Below are positions 37,203-47,300 of a stretch of DNA of 64,000 nucleotides, in pieces (the first letter of the stretch is position 1; each line of letters opens with the position of its first letter). Both the position numbers and the translations under genes were made by a program. The notes beneath the pieces are model-generated. The model was not told where the DNA came from and did not search any database. It saw nothing but the letters and a program-made list of their open reading frames with translations. The stretch comes from Allorhizobium borbori (lineage in GTDB: Bacteria > Pseudomonadota > Alphaproteobacteria > Rhizobiales > Rhizobiaceae): NCBI RefSeq assembly GCF_014196535.1, contig NZ_JACIDU010000001.1, positions 367,910 through 431,909 on the forward strand, given 5' to 3'.

Positions 37203-38299
37203 TTGGCCTTGAAACGGCTGTAACCCGCAGCATCACCCTGCCGATCGATCCACAGGATGCTATCGATATCTGCATCCGCAAGCTCATAATCATAGAGCGT
37301 GTTGTAGGCCGTCTTCATTTCGGTGCGCAGGTCGTAATTGAAGATCTCCGGCTGCACGAGATTGGCGAGCCACATCCAGGTCAAGGGCGATTCCTGGTTC
37401 GGCGGATCCCAACGGTAGCCACCCAACGGCAGCTTGTAGACCTTCCTGGCCTGCGCCGCGTTGGTGAGGGACAGAATCGGATCGCTGTAGACCCAGTCCG
37501 TACCGAGTTTGGCTTCGAAGGCATTGAGCAGAATGATGTCAGGATTCCACTGCGCGATCTGCTCCTTGTTGACGGCGACCGTTCCCTTCAACTCGGCTGC
37601 CGCATTCGTGCCGCCGACGAGCTTGATGTACCAGTCGTTATAATTGCCGCCCGTTCCTGCGGCCATCATGCTGGAGAGCGCCGTCTGAAGATAGAGGACC
37701 TTCGGCTTTTTTCCGTCAGGTATGGTTGCGGCCTTTGCCTCGATATCCTTCTGCACCCGGTCGCGCCATTCCACGAGTTCGCCGATTCGCTCCGGCCTGC
37801 CGATCGCCCTCGAGGCGAGAGTCATATACTCACGGGTCAGCTCCTCGGTGCCATAGAGGATGAGCATGGTGTTGAGGCCGGCATTGGTGATCGGCTTGAC
37901 GATATCCTCGCCACGACCGCCCCACTGGATGACGAGATCGGGATTGACCGCCGTCAGCGCTTCCACATTCGGTACGAAGTTGGGTGCAGTCACGTCCGAA
38001 GGAATATCCTTCGCCTCGGGAAAGATCTTGCCGAGAATGCCATCGACGATTGCGCTTTTGGCGGTCGGGTTCATGCCGACCAGTTTCTTCGTTCCGCCAT
38101 CGAGGGCAACGACGGTCGACGCCATGGGAATAACGATGGAAACGACTCTCTCCGCAGGCTTTTCAAGCCGCACCTCGCGCTTTTCCTGATCGGTGAAGAC
38201 GATGGGATCGGCAAGGGCCGCACCGTGGGCGAAAACCAGCCCTGCCGCAGCAAGAGTGAGGGTTCGCACCACGGACGCACCGGGCAGATGAGAACGCAT
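37199..38299 (-). CDS. FecB/BtuF-like ABC transporter substrate-binding protein
   Basis: A 366-residue periplasmic binding protein, first gene of the six-gene cassette. The start at 38299 has GGAGAT upstream and gives a signal peptide (LTLAAAGLVFAHGAALA, cleavage about residue 30), although the frame runs to 38386. The mature part shows the class-III binding-protein pattern: VRLEKPAERVVSI, LTAVNPDLVIQWGGRGED, INPDIILLN-like (QWNPDIILLN). Ligand contacts cannot be assigned. It is divergent from efeU with 262 bp between, and a TATAAA-type -10 lies near 38340 on the minus strand. Iron-related cargo is likely from the neighbour but unproven. Confidence 0.85.
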   Translation of the reverse strand: MRSHLPGASVVRTLTLAAAGLVFAHGAALADPIVFTDQEKREVRLEKPAERVVSIVIPMASTVVALDGGTKKLVGMNPTAKSAIVDGILGKIFPEAKDIPSDVTAPNFVPNVEALTAVNPDLVIQWGGRGEDIVKPITNAGLNTMLILYGTEELTREYMTLASRAIGRPERIGELVEWRDRVQKDIEAKAATIPDGKKPKVLYLQTALSSMMAAGTGGNYNDWYIKLVGGTNAAAELKGTVAVNKEQIAQWNPDIILLNAFEAKLGTDWVYSDPILSLTNAAQARKVYKLPLGGYRWDPPNQESPLTWMWLANLVQPEIFNYDLRTEMKTAYNTLYDYELADADIDSILWIDRQGDAAGYSRFKAK

Positions 38300-38561
38300 T
38301 TCTATCTCCAGATTTGACGCACACGACATAAGGTGAGATTTATAGTCATGTTTAATGCGCAGATCCGGAGAGGATGCAAGAGCCAATTTTGACCGCTCGG
38401 TGCGCGGGCATTTGCGGGCGGATTGTCGCAGAAAGCGCAGAATCCCGGAAAACCTGCATTTTTGTCTCTTATTTTAGCGCACCACAGGCTTGCACGAAAA
38501 TGTGACCGGGCGTATTTCCTGACACCGTTACCCCACTTTGAGCGCCTTGAAGGAGACACCC

Positions 38562-39407
38562 TTGCTGGCACCGTTTCTGATCATGCTGCGGGAAGGCATC
38601 GAAGCCGCACTCGTTACCAGCATCATCGCCAGCTACCTGCGGCAGACGGGCCGTGGCGCGTGGCTTCCGGCGGTCTGGGTCGGCATTTTTCTGGCCGTGG
38701 CGCTTTCGCTGTTCACGGGCGCCGCCCTGCAACTCGTCAGCGCCGAGTTTCCGCAAAAGGCACAGGAACTGTTTGAGGCCATCGTCGGACTGGTGGCGGT
38801 CGTGGTTCTGGTTTCGATGGTGTTCTGGATGCGCAAGGCAGCGCGCTCGATCAAGTCGGACCTGCACCATTCCATCGATCAGGCCATGGGAGCCGACCAC
38901 GGCACGGCCTGGGCGCTGATCGGCATGGCCTTCTTCGCCGTGGCGCGCGAGGGACTGGAATCCATCTTCTTCCTGCTGGCCATCTTCCAGCAGAGCCCTG
39001 GCCCGGCTGCGCCGCTCAGCGCGCTGGCTGGCGTTGTCGTCGCCACCGCGCTCGGCTTCGTGCTCTACTACGGCGGTATCCGCATCAATTTGCGCCGCTT
39101 CTTCAGCTGGACGGGCGTGTTCATCCTCATCGTCGCCGCCGGTCTTCTGGCAAGCGTCTTGCGCAACCTGCATGAGGCCGGCCTGTGGAACGGGCTCCAA
39201 TCGACCGTTTATGATCTGACGACCGTGCTGCCGGTCTCCAGTCTTACCGGTACGATCCTCTCCGGCATCTTCAACTATCACGACGCACCGACGCTCGGCG
39301 AAGTCATTGTCTGGATCGCCTTCCTCGCCATCACGCTTACCCTCTTTCTCAAGCCTGAGCCCGCACCGGCTGCGAAAGCGACCGTCAACGGCTCCGCAAA
39401 GGTCTGA
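38562..39407 (+). CDS. efeU: Ferrous/ferric iron permease EfeU (FTR1 family), TTG start
   Basis: A 281-residue membrane protein of the FTR1 family. The two REGxE iron-binding motifs are REGIE at residues 10-14 and REGLE at 129-133, within about seven helices. The start is TTG 38562, with AGGAG 6 bp upstream, giving MLAPFLIMLREG, which aligns with the E. coli EfeU N-terminus. The earlier TTG at 38538 has no ribosome-binding site. It is followed 2 bp later by efeO and then efeB and an efeM, so a full EfeUOB system is encoded. Confidence 0.93.
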   Translation: MLAPFLIMLREGIEAALVTSIIASYLRQTGRGAWLPAVWVGIFLAVALSLFTGAALQLVSAEFPQKAQELFEAIVGLVAVVVLVSMVFWMRKAARSIKSDLHHSIDQAMGADHGTAWALIGMAFFAVAREGLESIFFLLAIFQQSPGPAAPLSALAGVVVATALGFVLYYGGIRINLRRFFSWTGVFILIVAAGLLASVLRNLHEAGLWNGLQSTVYDLTTVLPVSSLTGTILSGIFNYHDAPTLGEVIVWIAFLAITLTLFLKPEPAPAAKATVNGSAKV

Positions 39408-39409
39408 TC

Positions 39410-40576
39410 ATGTCGAATCCCGGTTCCGCCACCCGCCCGTCACGCCTCATGCCGCTTGCCGTTGCCGGTGCGGCGGCACTGGCCGTCGCCGGTGGCACGC
39501 TGTTCTATTATGCAGCCAAGACGGCAAAGGGACCGGAAAAGGGCGCCGTCTACACGGTCACGGTCAATGCCAAAGGTTGCGAACCGAACACGCTGACGGT
39601 TCCCGCCGGTCGTACCACCTTCGAGATCGTCAACGCGTCAGACCGCACGCTCGAATGGGAAATTCTCGATGGTGTGATGGTGGTCGAGGAGCGCGAAAAC
39701 ATCGCGCCGGGCTTCCGTTCGTCGCTAACGGCCAAGCTCAATCCCGGAACGTTTGAAATCGCCTGCGGCCTGCTGTCCAACCCGCGCGGCACGTTGACGG
39801 TCACGCCTTCGGCCTCCTCCGAGGCCGAGAAGACCAAGCCGCCGCTCAAGGCCTTCATCGGCCCGCTGTCGGAATACCGGGTCTATATCGGCCTACAATC
39901 CTCCGCACTGGTGAAGGACACGCAAAAGCTCGCCGACGCGATCAAGGCCGGTGATCTCAATGGCGCCCGCCTCGCCTATGTGGCCGCCCGCCTGCCCTAC
40001 AAGCGCATCGAAAGCGTCAGCAGTCGCATTGCCGACCTCGAAAACCGCATCGATCCCGTCGCCGCCTATTTCGAGAAGCGGGAGGACGATCCGGGCTTCG
40101 CCGGCTTCCACCGCATCGAATACGGCCTCTACAGCCTGAACTCGACCGACGGGCTTGCTCCCTTCGCAGACGCTCTCGTTGCCGATGTGACCGCGCTGAA
40201 GGCCCGCCTGAAGGAAATGAAACTCGTACCCGAGGACTTGGCCACGAGCGCGGCCCGGCAGGCGCGCCGGCTGGCCGAGGACACGGTTCCGAACGGTGAC
40301 AACCGCTACGGTTTTACCGATCTCGCCGATTTCACCGCCAATCTCGACGGCATGGAGAAGAGCGTTTCGCTGCTCTACCCGCTGATCGAGGTCGCCAAGC
40401 CGGATGTGGCCAAGGCGGTGAAGGATGGCTTTGCCGATACGCGCGCGGCGCTGGTCATGAGCGGCAACGCTTCCTACCAGACGGTGGACACGGCAACCCG
40501 CAAAAAGCTCTCGGCCGCCTTCACAACGCTCGCCGAGCGCATCGAAACCATCAACACAGCCATTGGAATGGAGTAA
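39410..40576 (+). CDS. efeO: Iron uptake system component EfeO (cupredoxin plus M75 domain)
   Basis: A 388-residue exported protein anchored or cleaved after an N-terminal hydrophobic segment (about residues 14-36). A cupredoxin-like domain (about 45-135) retains GCEPNTLTVPAG, LEWEILDGVMVVEERENIAP and the second cysteine in IACGLLSNP, as in E. coli EfeO. The M75/imelysin-type domain (about 145-388) has the HxxE metal motif at His234-Glu237 (GFHRIEYGLY). It works with EfeU and EfeB in acid- or low-oxygen-favoured Fe2+ uptake in the periplasm. Confidence 0.94.
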   Translation: MSNPGSATRPSRLMPLAVAGAAALAVAGGTLFYYAAKTAKGPEKGAVYTVTVNAKGCEPNTLTVPAGRTTFEIVNASDRTLEWEILDGVMVVEERENIAPGFRSSLTAKLNPGTFEIACGLLSNPRGTLTVTPSASSEAEKTKPPLKAFIGPLSEYRVYIGLQSSALVKDTQKLADAIKAGDLNGARLAYVAARLPYKRIESVSSRIADLENRIDPVAAYFEKREDDPGFAGFHRIEYGLYSLNSTDGLAPFADALVADVTALKARLKEMKLVPEDLATSAARQARRLAEDTVPNGDNRYGFTDLADFTANLDGMEKSVSLLYPLIEVAKPDVAKAVKDGFADTRAALVMSGNASYQTVDTATRKKLSAAFTTLAERIETINTAIGME

Positions 40577-40580
40577 GCCC

Positions 40581-41900
40581 ATGTCCCGGGATCGTCTTGC
40601 AGATGCGTCCGCTTCCGTCGACGAAAATCGCCGGCAGGTTCTGAAAGGCCTTGGTCTTGCCGCCTTCGGCTGCCCCTTTGCCGGTGCTGCTGCCCAGGCC
40701 GCAACCGCGCCCGCCCGCCACATGACCGATGCGCCGGTGGCCAATGTCGCTTCCGCCGAGGATCGCGTTCCTTTCTTCGGCAAACATCAGGCCGGGATCA
40801 CCACGCCGCGCCCGGCAAACGGCATGATCGCCGCCTTCGACGTCATCGCCGAGACACCGGACGATCTGGAAGCCCTTCTGAAGCTCATCACCAACCGTAT
40901 CGCCTTCCTGACCGAAGGCGGTACGTTACCGGAGCTTGATCCACGCCTGCCGCCGGCCGATTCCGGCATTGTGGGCCCGGTGGTGAAGCCCGATGCGCTG
41001 ACCATCACGGTTTCGCTCGGCTCCTCGCTGTTCGACGGCCGGGAATGGCTGAAGCCGCTCAAGCCGCGCCATCTCTCGCGCATGAAGAAATTTCCCAACG
41101 ATGCGCTCGATGCAGCGCTCTGCCACGGCGACATCACCATCCAGATCTGCGCCAACACGCAGGACACCACGATCCATGCGCTGCGCGACATCATCAAGAA
41201 CACCTCCAGGCACCTCACCCTGAAATGGAAGCAGGAGGGCAATGTTCCGGTGATCCTGCCGCCGCTAGGTGGCGTAGCCGAAAGCGCCCGCAACTATCTC
41301 GGCTTCCGCGACGGCACCGCCAATCCGGATTCGGGTGACGAGGCCGTGATGGAAAGGGTCGTTTGGGTCGGTGCGGGCCGGGGCGAGCCGGAATGGGCCG
41401 TTGGCGGCGCCTATCAGGCCGTACGTATCATCCGCAATTTCGTGGAACGCTGGGACCGCACGCCGCTCAAGGAGCAGGAGCGCATTTTCGGCCGCACGAA
41501 GATGGGTGGCGCTCCGCTGGACAAGCCGGAGGCCGGCGAGTTCGCCACGCCCGATTATGCCGCTGACCCGGAAGGCAAGCTGACGCCGCTCGATTCGCAC
41601 ATCCGGCTGGCCAATGACCGCACCCCCGCTGCTGCGGAAAATACCATCCTGCGCCGCCCGTTCAACTATTCAAACGGGGTCACCAAGTCCGGCCAGCTCG
41701 ACCAGGGCCTGCTGTTCATCTGTTATCAGGGTGATCTGGAAAAAGGATTCATCACCGTGCAGCGCAGGCTCGATGGCGAGCCGCTGGAGGAATACATCAA
41801 GCCGATTGGCGGTGGGTATTTCTACACGCTGCCCGGTGTTCGTGATGCCTCGGACTACCTCGGCAGCACATTGATCGCTGCCGTGCGCAAAGCGCCCTGA
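40581..41900 (+). CDS. efeB: Tat-exported Dyp-type haem peroxidase EfeB
   Basis: A 439-residue deferrochelatase/peroxidase. The N-terminus holds a twin-arginine signal (ENRRQVLKGLGLAAFG, cleavage about residue 42), so the folded haem enzyme is exported by Tat. The Dyp signature GFRDG is at residues 241-245 with catalytic Asp244. Length and C-terminal block (FICYQGDLEKGF, QRRLDGEPLEEYI) match EfeB/YcdB. The start 40581 follows efeO by 4 bp. Confidence 0.94.
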   Translation: MSRDRLADASASVDENRRQVLKGLGLAAFGCPFAGAAAQAATAPARHMTDAPVANVASAEDRVPFFGKHQAGITTPRPANGMIAAFDVIAETPDDLEALLKLITNRIAFLTEGGTLPELDPRLPPADSGIVGPVVKPDALTITVSLGSSLFDGREWLKPLKPRHLSRMKKFPNDALDAALCHGDITIQICANTQDTTIHALRDIIKNTSRHLTLKWKQEGNVPVILPPLGGVAESARNYLGFRDGTANPDSGDEAVMERVVWVGAGRGEPEWAVGGAYQAVRIIRNFVERWDRTPLKEQERIFGRTKMGGAPLDKPEAGEFATPDYAADPEGKLTPLDSHIRLANDRTPAAAENTILRRPFNYSNGVTKSGQLDQGLLFICYQGDLEKGFITVQRRLDGEPLEEYIKPIGGGYFYTLPGVRDASDYLGSTLIAAVRKAP

Positions 41901-41931
41901 AACCCCTTTAAACCCGCTTGGAGACCAAGAC

Positions 41932-42750
41932 ATGACCATCAAGCATCTTTTCGGCGCAACGGCGCTTTCCTTCTTCCTCACCACCTCGGCCTTTGCCGAG
42001 AGCGCGACGCTCGACCTCGTCGAGCCGATTGCCGAGTACAAGATCTACGTTTCCGAAAAGCTGGAAAAGCTGGTCGAGGACACGACCGCCTTCACCGCCG
42101 CCGTGAAGGCCGGTGACGTGGCCAAGGCGAAGGCGCTTTTCGCTCCGACCCGCCTTTCCTACGAAGCCATCGAGCCCATCGCCGAACTCTTCAGCGATCT
42201 CGACGTCGCAATCGATTCGCGCGCCGACGACTATGAAAAGGCCGAGGCAGACCCGGAATTCCCCGGCTTCCACCGCATCGAATACGGCCTTTGGGAGAAG
42301 AACTCGACCGCCGAACTCGGCCCGGTCGCCGACAAGCTTCTGGCCGACGTGACCGAGCTTTCCAAGCGCATCAACGACCTGACCTTCCCGCCGGAAAAGG
42401 TGGTGGGCGGTGCGGCCGTGCTGATGGAAGAAGTGGCCGCGACCAAGATTTCCGGTGAGGAAGACCGCTACAGCCACACCGATCTCTGGGACTTCCGTGG
42501 CAATTTCGATGGCGCCTACAAGATCGTCGAGCTGGTGCGCCCGCTGATCGAGAAGAAGGAAGGCGCGTTCCTCAAGACGGTCGATGCCAACTTCGCCAAG
42601 GTCGATACCATCCTTGCCAAGTACAAGGAAGGCGACGGTTACGTGACCTACGAGAAGCTGACGGAAGACGACCGCAAGGTTCTCTCCACCGCCGTCAACA
42701 CGCTGGCCGAAGACCTTTCGACGCTTCGCGGCAAGCTTGGTCTCGACTGA
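41932..42750 (+). CDS. efeM: EfeM/EfeO-like M75 protein without cupredoxin domain
   Basis: A 272-residue periplasmic protein: a signal peptide (residues 1-22, ending SAFA) followed by one M75/imelysin-type domain with HxxE at His114-Glu117 (GFHRIEYGLW). It corresponds to the second half of EfeO and lacks the cupredoxin part, the definition of EfeM. It starts 31 bp after efeB and ends in a strong terminator, so the operon is efeUOBM. Having both EfeO and EfeM suggests two iron-delivery proteins for one permease, or haem and Fe2+ branches. This is inferred. Confidence 0.88.
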   Translation: MTIKHLFGATALSFFLTTSAFAESATLDLVEPIAEYKIYVSEKLEKLVEDTTAFTAAVKAGDVAKAKALFAPTRLSYEAIEPIAELFSDLDVAIDSRADDYEKAEADPEFPGFHRIEYGLWEKNSTAELGPVADKLLADVTELSKRINDLTFPPEKVVGGAAVLMEEVAATKISGEEDRYSHTDLWDFRGNFDGAYKIVELVRPLIEKKEGAFLKTVDANFAKVDTILAKYKEGDGYVTYEKLTEDDRKVLSTAVNTLAEDLSTLRGKLGLD

Positions 42751-42777
42751 GACGATCGCGGCATTTTAACCATCGAG

Positions 42778-42806
42778 AACCCCGGCCCGTGCCGGGGTTT
42801 TTCGTT
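42778..42806 (+). terminator. Terminator of the efe operon
   Basis: A 9-bp perfect GC-rich stem (42778-42786 with 42791-42799) with a four-base loop runs into a five-T tract. Confidence 0.92.
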
Positions 42807-42807
42807 T

Positions 42808-44199
42808 TCAGATGCCTGCGACATAGGTCGCGGAGACAATCAGAAGCGCGACCGAGGTCTGGATGAGCACGTAGCGACGGTTCCAGACAAGGCCGACGAT
42901 GTGGCTTTTCACCCCGGCCTGGGCGGCGGTGATCAGCGTCGTGGCGCTGATGGGTGAAACGGCGATAGCGAGCGCCCAGCCGATCGTCAGGGTCAACGCC
43001 AGCGCCATGGGGTGGGTCGCACCAAGCGGGCTATGGCCAAAAAGCTGGGCGACCAGCACGACGACGATGGTGTGAGGAATGGCGACGGCGGCCGTGACAG
43101 GGATCGCAAGAAGACAGAAAATCAGGATCGGCAGGCCCAAATCCCGGCTCTCGGCAATCGAATCCCAGCCGGGAATGGCGGAGATGAACAGCGTGAGCGC
43201 GGCGCCGATCAGCGTGGCGGCCGCAAAAAAGGTCGCTTCCGTGCGCATGTCCGAAAGAGTGGCGAAGATGCCGCGCAGGCCCGTCCGAAGGGTCTGGCTT
43301 GCGGAGACATGGTTCTCCTCGCCCTCGAGCAAAAGCCAGGCGACGCTGAAGACCGGCAGGATGAGGATTGTCGCGACGACGAAACTGACGTTCAGGATCG
43401 TGTGCAGCACGATGGTCATCACCATCAGCAGGGCGCAGGCCGCCGTGATCTGAAGCAGCGGCATGACGGAGAGAGCCTGTGCTTCAGCCGTCTCCTCTTC
43501 CGGGCGTTCGGCGTCGACCGGCTCCGTCGTAAGGCAGTTGATCGCCAGAAGAGCCATCGCCGCCGCAAACGCAACGAACAGAAACTTCACGGGATCGAGA
43601 CCGGCGGTGGAAGTCGTGACGATGGCGAAGCCAAGGCCCATGGGCGACCAGATCGTCATCAGCGACATGCCACGCATGCCGCCCAGCATCATCTCGCGCC
43701 CGGGTTGACCTTCCTCGAAACGCCCGCCCGCCTTGCGGATCATGTCTCCGATAAGTGGCAGGATGCCGACGTTAAACAGGAGGCTCAGGAAGTGGCCACC
43801 GACGCTGAGCGCGGTATAGGCATGGCGCGGTTTGCGGGTTACCAGCCAGGCCGCCGCCTTCGCCACCAGCCTCGACCGGCGAGCGGGATAGCGCAATACA
43901 CCAAGCATCGCGAGCAGGCAGGCAAATGTCGTACTCTGGCGCATGGCGGCGATCATCTGAGCTGCCGCATCCGGCTTCAGCAGCAGAACGGCGGCGACGG
44001 CCACGACCGCACCCACCGAAAACAGCCGCGCCAGACGCGGCAGGTTGCGCCATTCGAGAACGACGAAAAGCCCGAGCGCTGCCACGGCCACATCCGATGC
44101 GCCCTTCAACCCGCCGATGCTCGCCAGAAGCACGGCGACGGCAAGGCACAGGATAAGGCTCTTGGAGACAGCCGAGAGAGAACGGGCAAGAGAGGACAT
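42808..44199 (-). CDS. Multi-pass membrane protein, probable transporter of unknown substrate
   Basis: About 463 residues with roughly 12 hydrophobic segments and a short cytoplasmic loop rich in Glu (EPVDAERPEEETAEAQ, about residue 225-240) between two halves, the general plan of secondary carriers of the ion-transporter or CitM/DASS-like groups. A glycine/serine-rich re-entrant-like stretch (AIPHTIVVV, SPISATTLITAAQAG) occurs in the second half. The start is ATG 44199 or GTG 44208; neither has a good ribosome-binding site. A perfect palindrome lies 65 bp upstream. I do not recognise a substrate. It is a single gene between the efe terminator and the putA terminator. Confidence 0.65.
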   Translation of the reverse strand: MSSLARSLSAVSKSLILCLAVAVLLASIGGLKGASDVAVAALGLFVVLEWRNLPRLARLFSVGAVVAVAAVLLLKPDAAAQMIAAMRQSTTFACLLAMLGVLRYPARRSRLVAKAAAWLVTRKPRHAYTALSVGGHFLSLLFNVGILPLIGDMIRKAGGRFEEGQPGREMMLGGMRGMSLMTIWSPMGLGFAIVTTSTAGLDPVKFLFVAFAAAMALLAINCLTTEPVDAERPEEETAEAQALSVMPLLQITAACALLMVMTIVLHTILNVSFVVATILILPVFSVAWLLLEGEENHVSASQTLRTGLRGIFATLSDMRTEATFFAAATLIGAALTLFISAIPGWDSIAESRDLGLPILIFCLLAIPVTAAVAIPHTIVVVLVAQLFGHSPLGATHPMALALTLTIGWALAIAVSPISATTLITAAQAGVKSHIVGLVWNRRYVLIQTSVALLIVSATYVAGI

Positions 44200-44272
44200 G
44201 GCAAACACTTGAGCGGGAAACGCCGGTTGCGACTTTCGGCCTTCAAAGCACAGTCTTTCACGCCGCTCAATG

Positions 44273-44296
44273 TTTATTTCGCATTTGCGAAATAAA
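44273..44296. promoter_or_regulatory. 24-bp perfect palindrome upstream of the membrane protein gene
   Basis: Ten-base arms (44273-44282, 44287-44296) with a 4-bp spacer read TTTATTTCGC/GCGAAATAAA. The core TTTCGC-N4-GCGAAA resembles operators of IclR- or GntR-type repressors. It lies 65-74 bp upstream of the start, between the gene and the putA terminator. No such regulator is adjacent. Confidence 0.5.
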
Positions 44297-44320
44297 GGTC
44301 CGGTCCATTACTTCGCTGTT

Positions 44321-44357
44321 GCAAAAAAGGCGCGTTTCCTGCCGAAGCGCGCCTTTT
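44321..44357 (-). terminator. Terminator of putA
   Basis: A 10-bp stem (44325-44334 with 44348-44357), read on the minus strand, ends in six Ts, 21 bp after the putA stop. Confidence 0.88.
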
Positions 44358-44377
44358 GTCGTCACCAAAAACGACCG

Positions 44378-47300
44378 TCAGCCGATGGACATCAGACTGG
44401 CATTGCCGCCGGCGGCGGCCGTGTTGATGGCTGTCGAGACCTCTTCCAGCAACCAGTTCAGCGTCCAGCCATCCTCATGAGCAGCGGCTTCGCTCGTGGC
44501 GGCATGGACCGTGACCAGCGGCCCGGCAAGCGTCGTCACCCTCTGACAGACCGTGCGGACCGCATCTGCCTCACCCTCAACCAGCGCTGCGGCGAAGGGA
44601 CCATCCTTTTCCCAGTCGACGGTGAATTCGATCCGCGCGGCAACGCTTGCCGGCAGGCCCACGAGGCACTTTTCCAACCCGGCTGCTTTATCGACAACCG
44701 CCATATTGCCGGTGGCGAGCACCGCGCCGATCTGGCCGTAAAGCCCGGCTTCGGTGTGCGGCACGACGAGAATGCGGCCACGCGGATGAAGCGCATAGAG
44801 ATTCTTCTCGCCGACCGGGCCCGGCAATTCGCGCTCAAGCCCGAGGCCCGAGGCGCTTGCCTGCTGACGCACCGTATCGGCAGCCTGAAGATTACCCTTG
44901 CGGCGCAGCCAGCCGGAGAAATCCACGGCGGCGGCATCGGTGTGGATAGAGCCGTGCTTCGGCGGCACCGGAGCCACCGTGACCAGTCGCCCGAGATAGA
45001 GCGGCCCGCCCGCCTTCGGACCCGTGCCGGAAAGACCGCGTCCGCCGAAGGGCTGGACGCCGACAACGGCACCGATGACATTGCGGTTCACATAGACATT
45101 GCCGACGCGGACACGGCCCGTCACATGGGCGATGGTTTCGTCCAGACGGGTGTGCAGGCCGAAGGTGAGGCCATACCCCGTGCCGTTGATCTCGTCGATC
45201 ACCCGGTCAAGATCACCGCGCCGGTAGCGAAGCACATGCAGGACAGGGCCGAAGACCTCGCGTTTCAGATCAGCCAGGGAGCGGATTTCAATGATGGTCG
45301 GAGCAACGAAGGTGCCCTTCGCCGTTTCCGGTGGCAGCGGGAAACGCTCGACCGGGCAACCGGCGGCGCGCATGCGCTCCACATGCGCCTCGATGATGCC
45401 CTGCGCTTCCGCCGTGATGACCGGGCCGATATCGGCATCGATGCGGTCGGTGCGGCCGATGGAAAGCTCCTTCAGCGCACCCTTGAGCATACCGAGCGTG
45501 CGATCCGCAACGTCCTCCTGAATGCACAGCACACGCAGTGCCGAGCAGCGCTGGCCAGCGCTATCGAAGGCCGAGGCGATGACGTCGAAGACCACCTGTT
45601 CGGCAAGTGCGGAGGAATCGACAATCATGGCATTCTGGCCGCCGGTTTCGGCAATCAACGGCACCGGCTTGCCGGCAGCAGACACGCGATCGGCCAGTAC
45701 CTTCTGGATGAGGCGGGCGACTTCGGTCGAACCGGTGAACATCACCGCCGCCGTTTCCGGCGCTGCGACGAGGGCCGCGCCGACACGACCATCGCCGGGC
45801 AGGAGTTGCAGTGCCGAGCGCGGAATGCCGGCCTCATGGAGAAGGCGCACGGCCTCGGCCGCAATCAGTGGCGTTTCCTCGGCGGGCTTGGCGAGAACCG
45901 GGTTGCCGGCGACGAGGGCGGCGGCAATCTGACCGGTGAAGATCGCCAGCGGGAAGTTCCAGGGGCTGATGCAAACCACGGGACCGAGCGGCCTGTGAAC
46001 CGGACCCAGCGTCAGCTTCGCCTGTTCGGCATAGTAACGCAGGAAGTCGATAGCTTCACGCACTTCGGCAATGGCGTTGGGGATCGACTTGCCGGCCTCA
46101 CGCACGGCCAGCGCCATCAGCGCCGGCATGTTCTGCTGGTATAGATCGGCGGCACGGTCGAGAATGCCGGCGCGATCCTTCACCGAAACGCCGGCCCAGT
46201 CGATACCGATGGTGGCGGCAAGCGACACGGCCCTGCGGGCGGTATCTTCCGAGACCTCCGTAACGCTGCCAACGATATCCGTGTGATCGGCGGGATTGAG
46301 AACCGGGCGCGTCTCGCCTTCCATCGAGGCATCGGCCAGAGCGGGCGGCGCCACCCATGCCTTGCCGGTGCTTGCGGCAAATTCCCGCCCCAGAAAGGCC
46401 AGCGTATCCTCGTTGGAGAGATCGTAACCATCCGAATTGCGGCGCCCCGCACCGAACAGGTCCTTCGGCAGGGCGATCCTGTCGTGGCGTGCGCCGGGTT
46501 CCGGCATGGCGTGCACACGATCGACCGGATCGACAGTCAGATCGTCCACCGTAACCGTGGGGTCGGCGATGCGGTTGACGAAGGAGGAGTTCGCACCGTT
46601 TTCCAGCAGGCGACGCACGAGATAACCGAGCAGCGTCTCATGGGTGCCAACCGGGGCATAGATGCGACACGGACGGTTCAGCCGGTCAGGACCGACGACC
46701 TCCTCGTAAAGCGGCTCACCCATGCCGTGCAGGCACTGGAACTCGTATTTACCGACGTGATAATCCGGACCCGCGAGGTGGTAGATCGTTGCCAACGTCT
46801 GGGCATTGTGCGACGCGAATTGCGGGAAGACGGCATCGGTGGCGGCCAGAAGCTTCTTCGCGCAGGCGACATAGGACACGTCGGTGTGGACCTTGCGGGT
46901 GTAGACCGGGAAATCGGCCTGCCCGTCGATCTGGGCTCGCTTGATTTCCGAATCCCAATAGGCGCCCTTCACCAGACGCACCATGATGCGACGTCCGGCG
47001 CGACGGGCGAGATCCACGATGAAATCAATGGCGAAGGGGCAACGCTTGCCATAGGCCTGCACCACGAAGCCCAGACCATCCCAGCCGGCGAGATCGGGGT
47101 CGAGCGCCAATACTTCCAGAAGATCGAGGGAAAGCTCCAGCCGGTCGGCTTCCTCAGCGTCGATGTTGACGCCGATGTCGTAGGATTTCGCGATCTGCAT
47201 CAGCGCCTTCACGGCGGGCAGAAGCTCGTTCATCACCCGCTGCGGCTGCGCGCGGGTGTAGCGCGGGTGCAGCGCCGAAAGCTTGATGGAAATGCCGGGG

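Noticed and set aside
38300..38561. Irr (ICE) or RirA box in the gap between the six-gene cassette and efeU
   Set aside because: I looked for a TTTAGAA-type palindrome and TGA/TCA-type repeats and found no credible match by eye.
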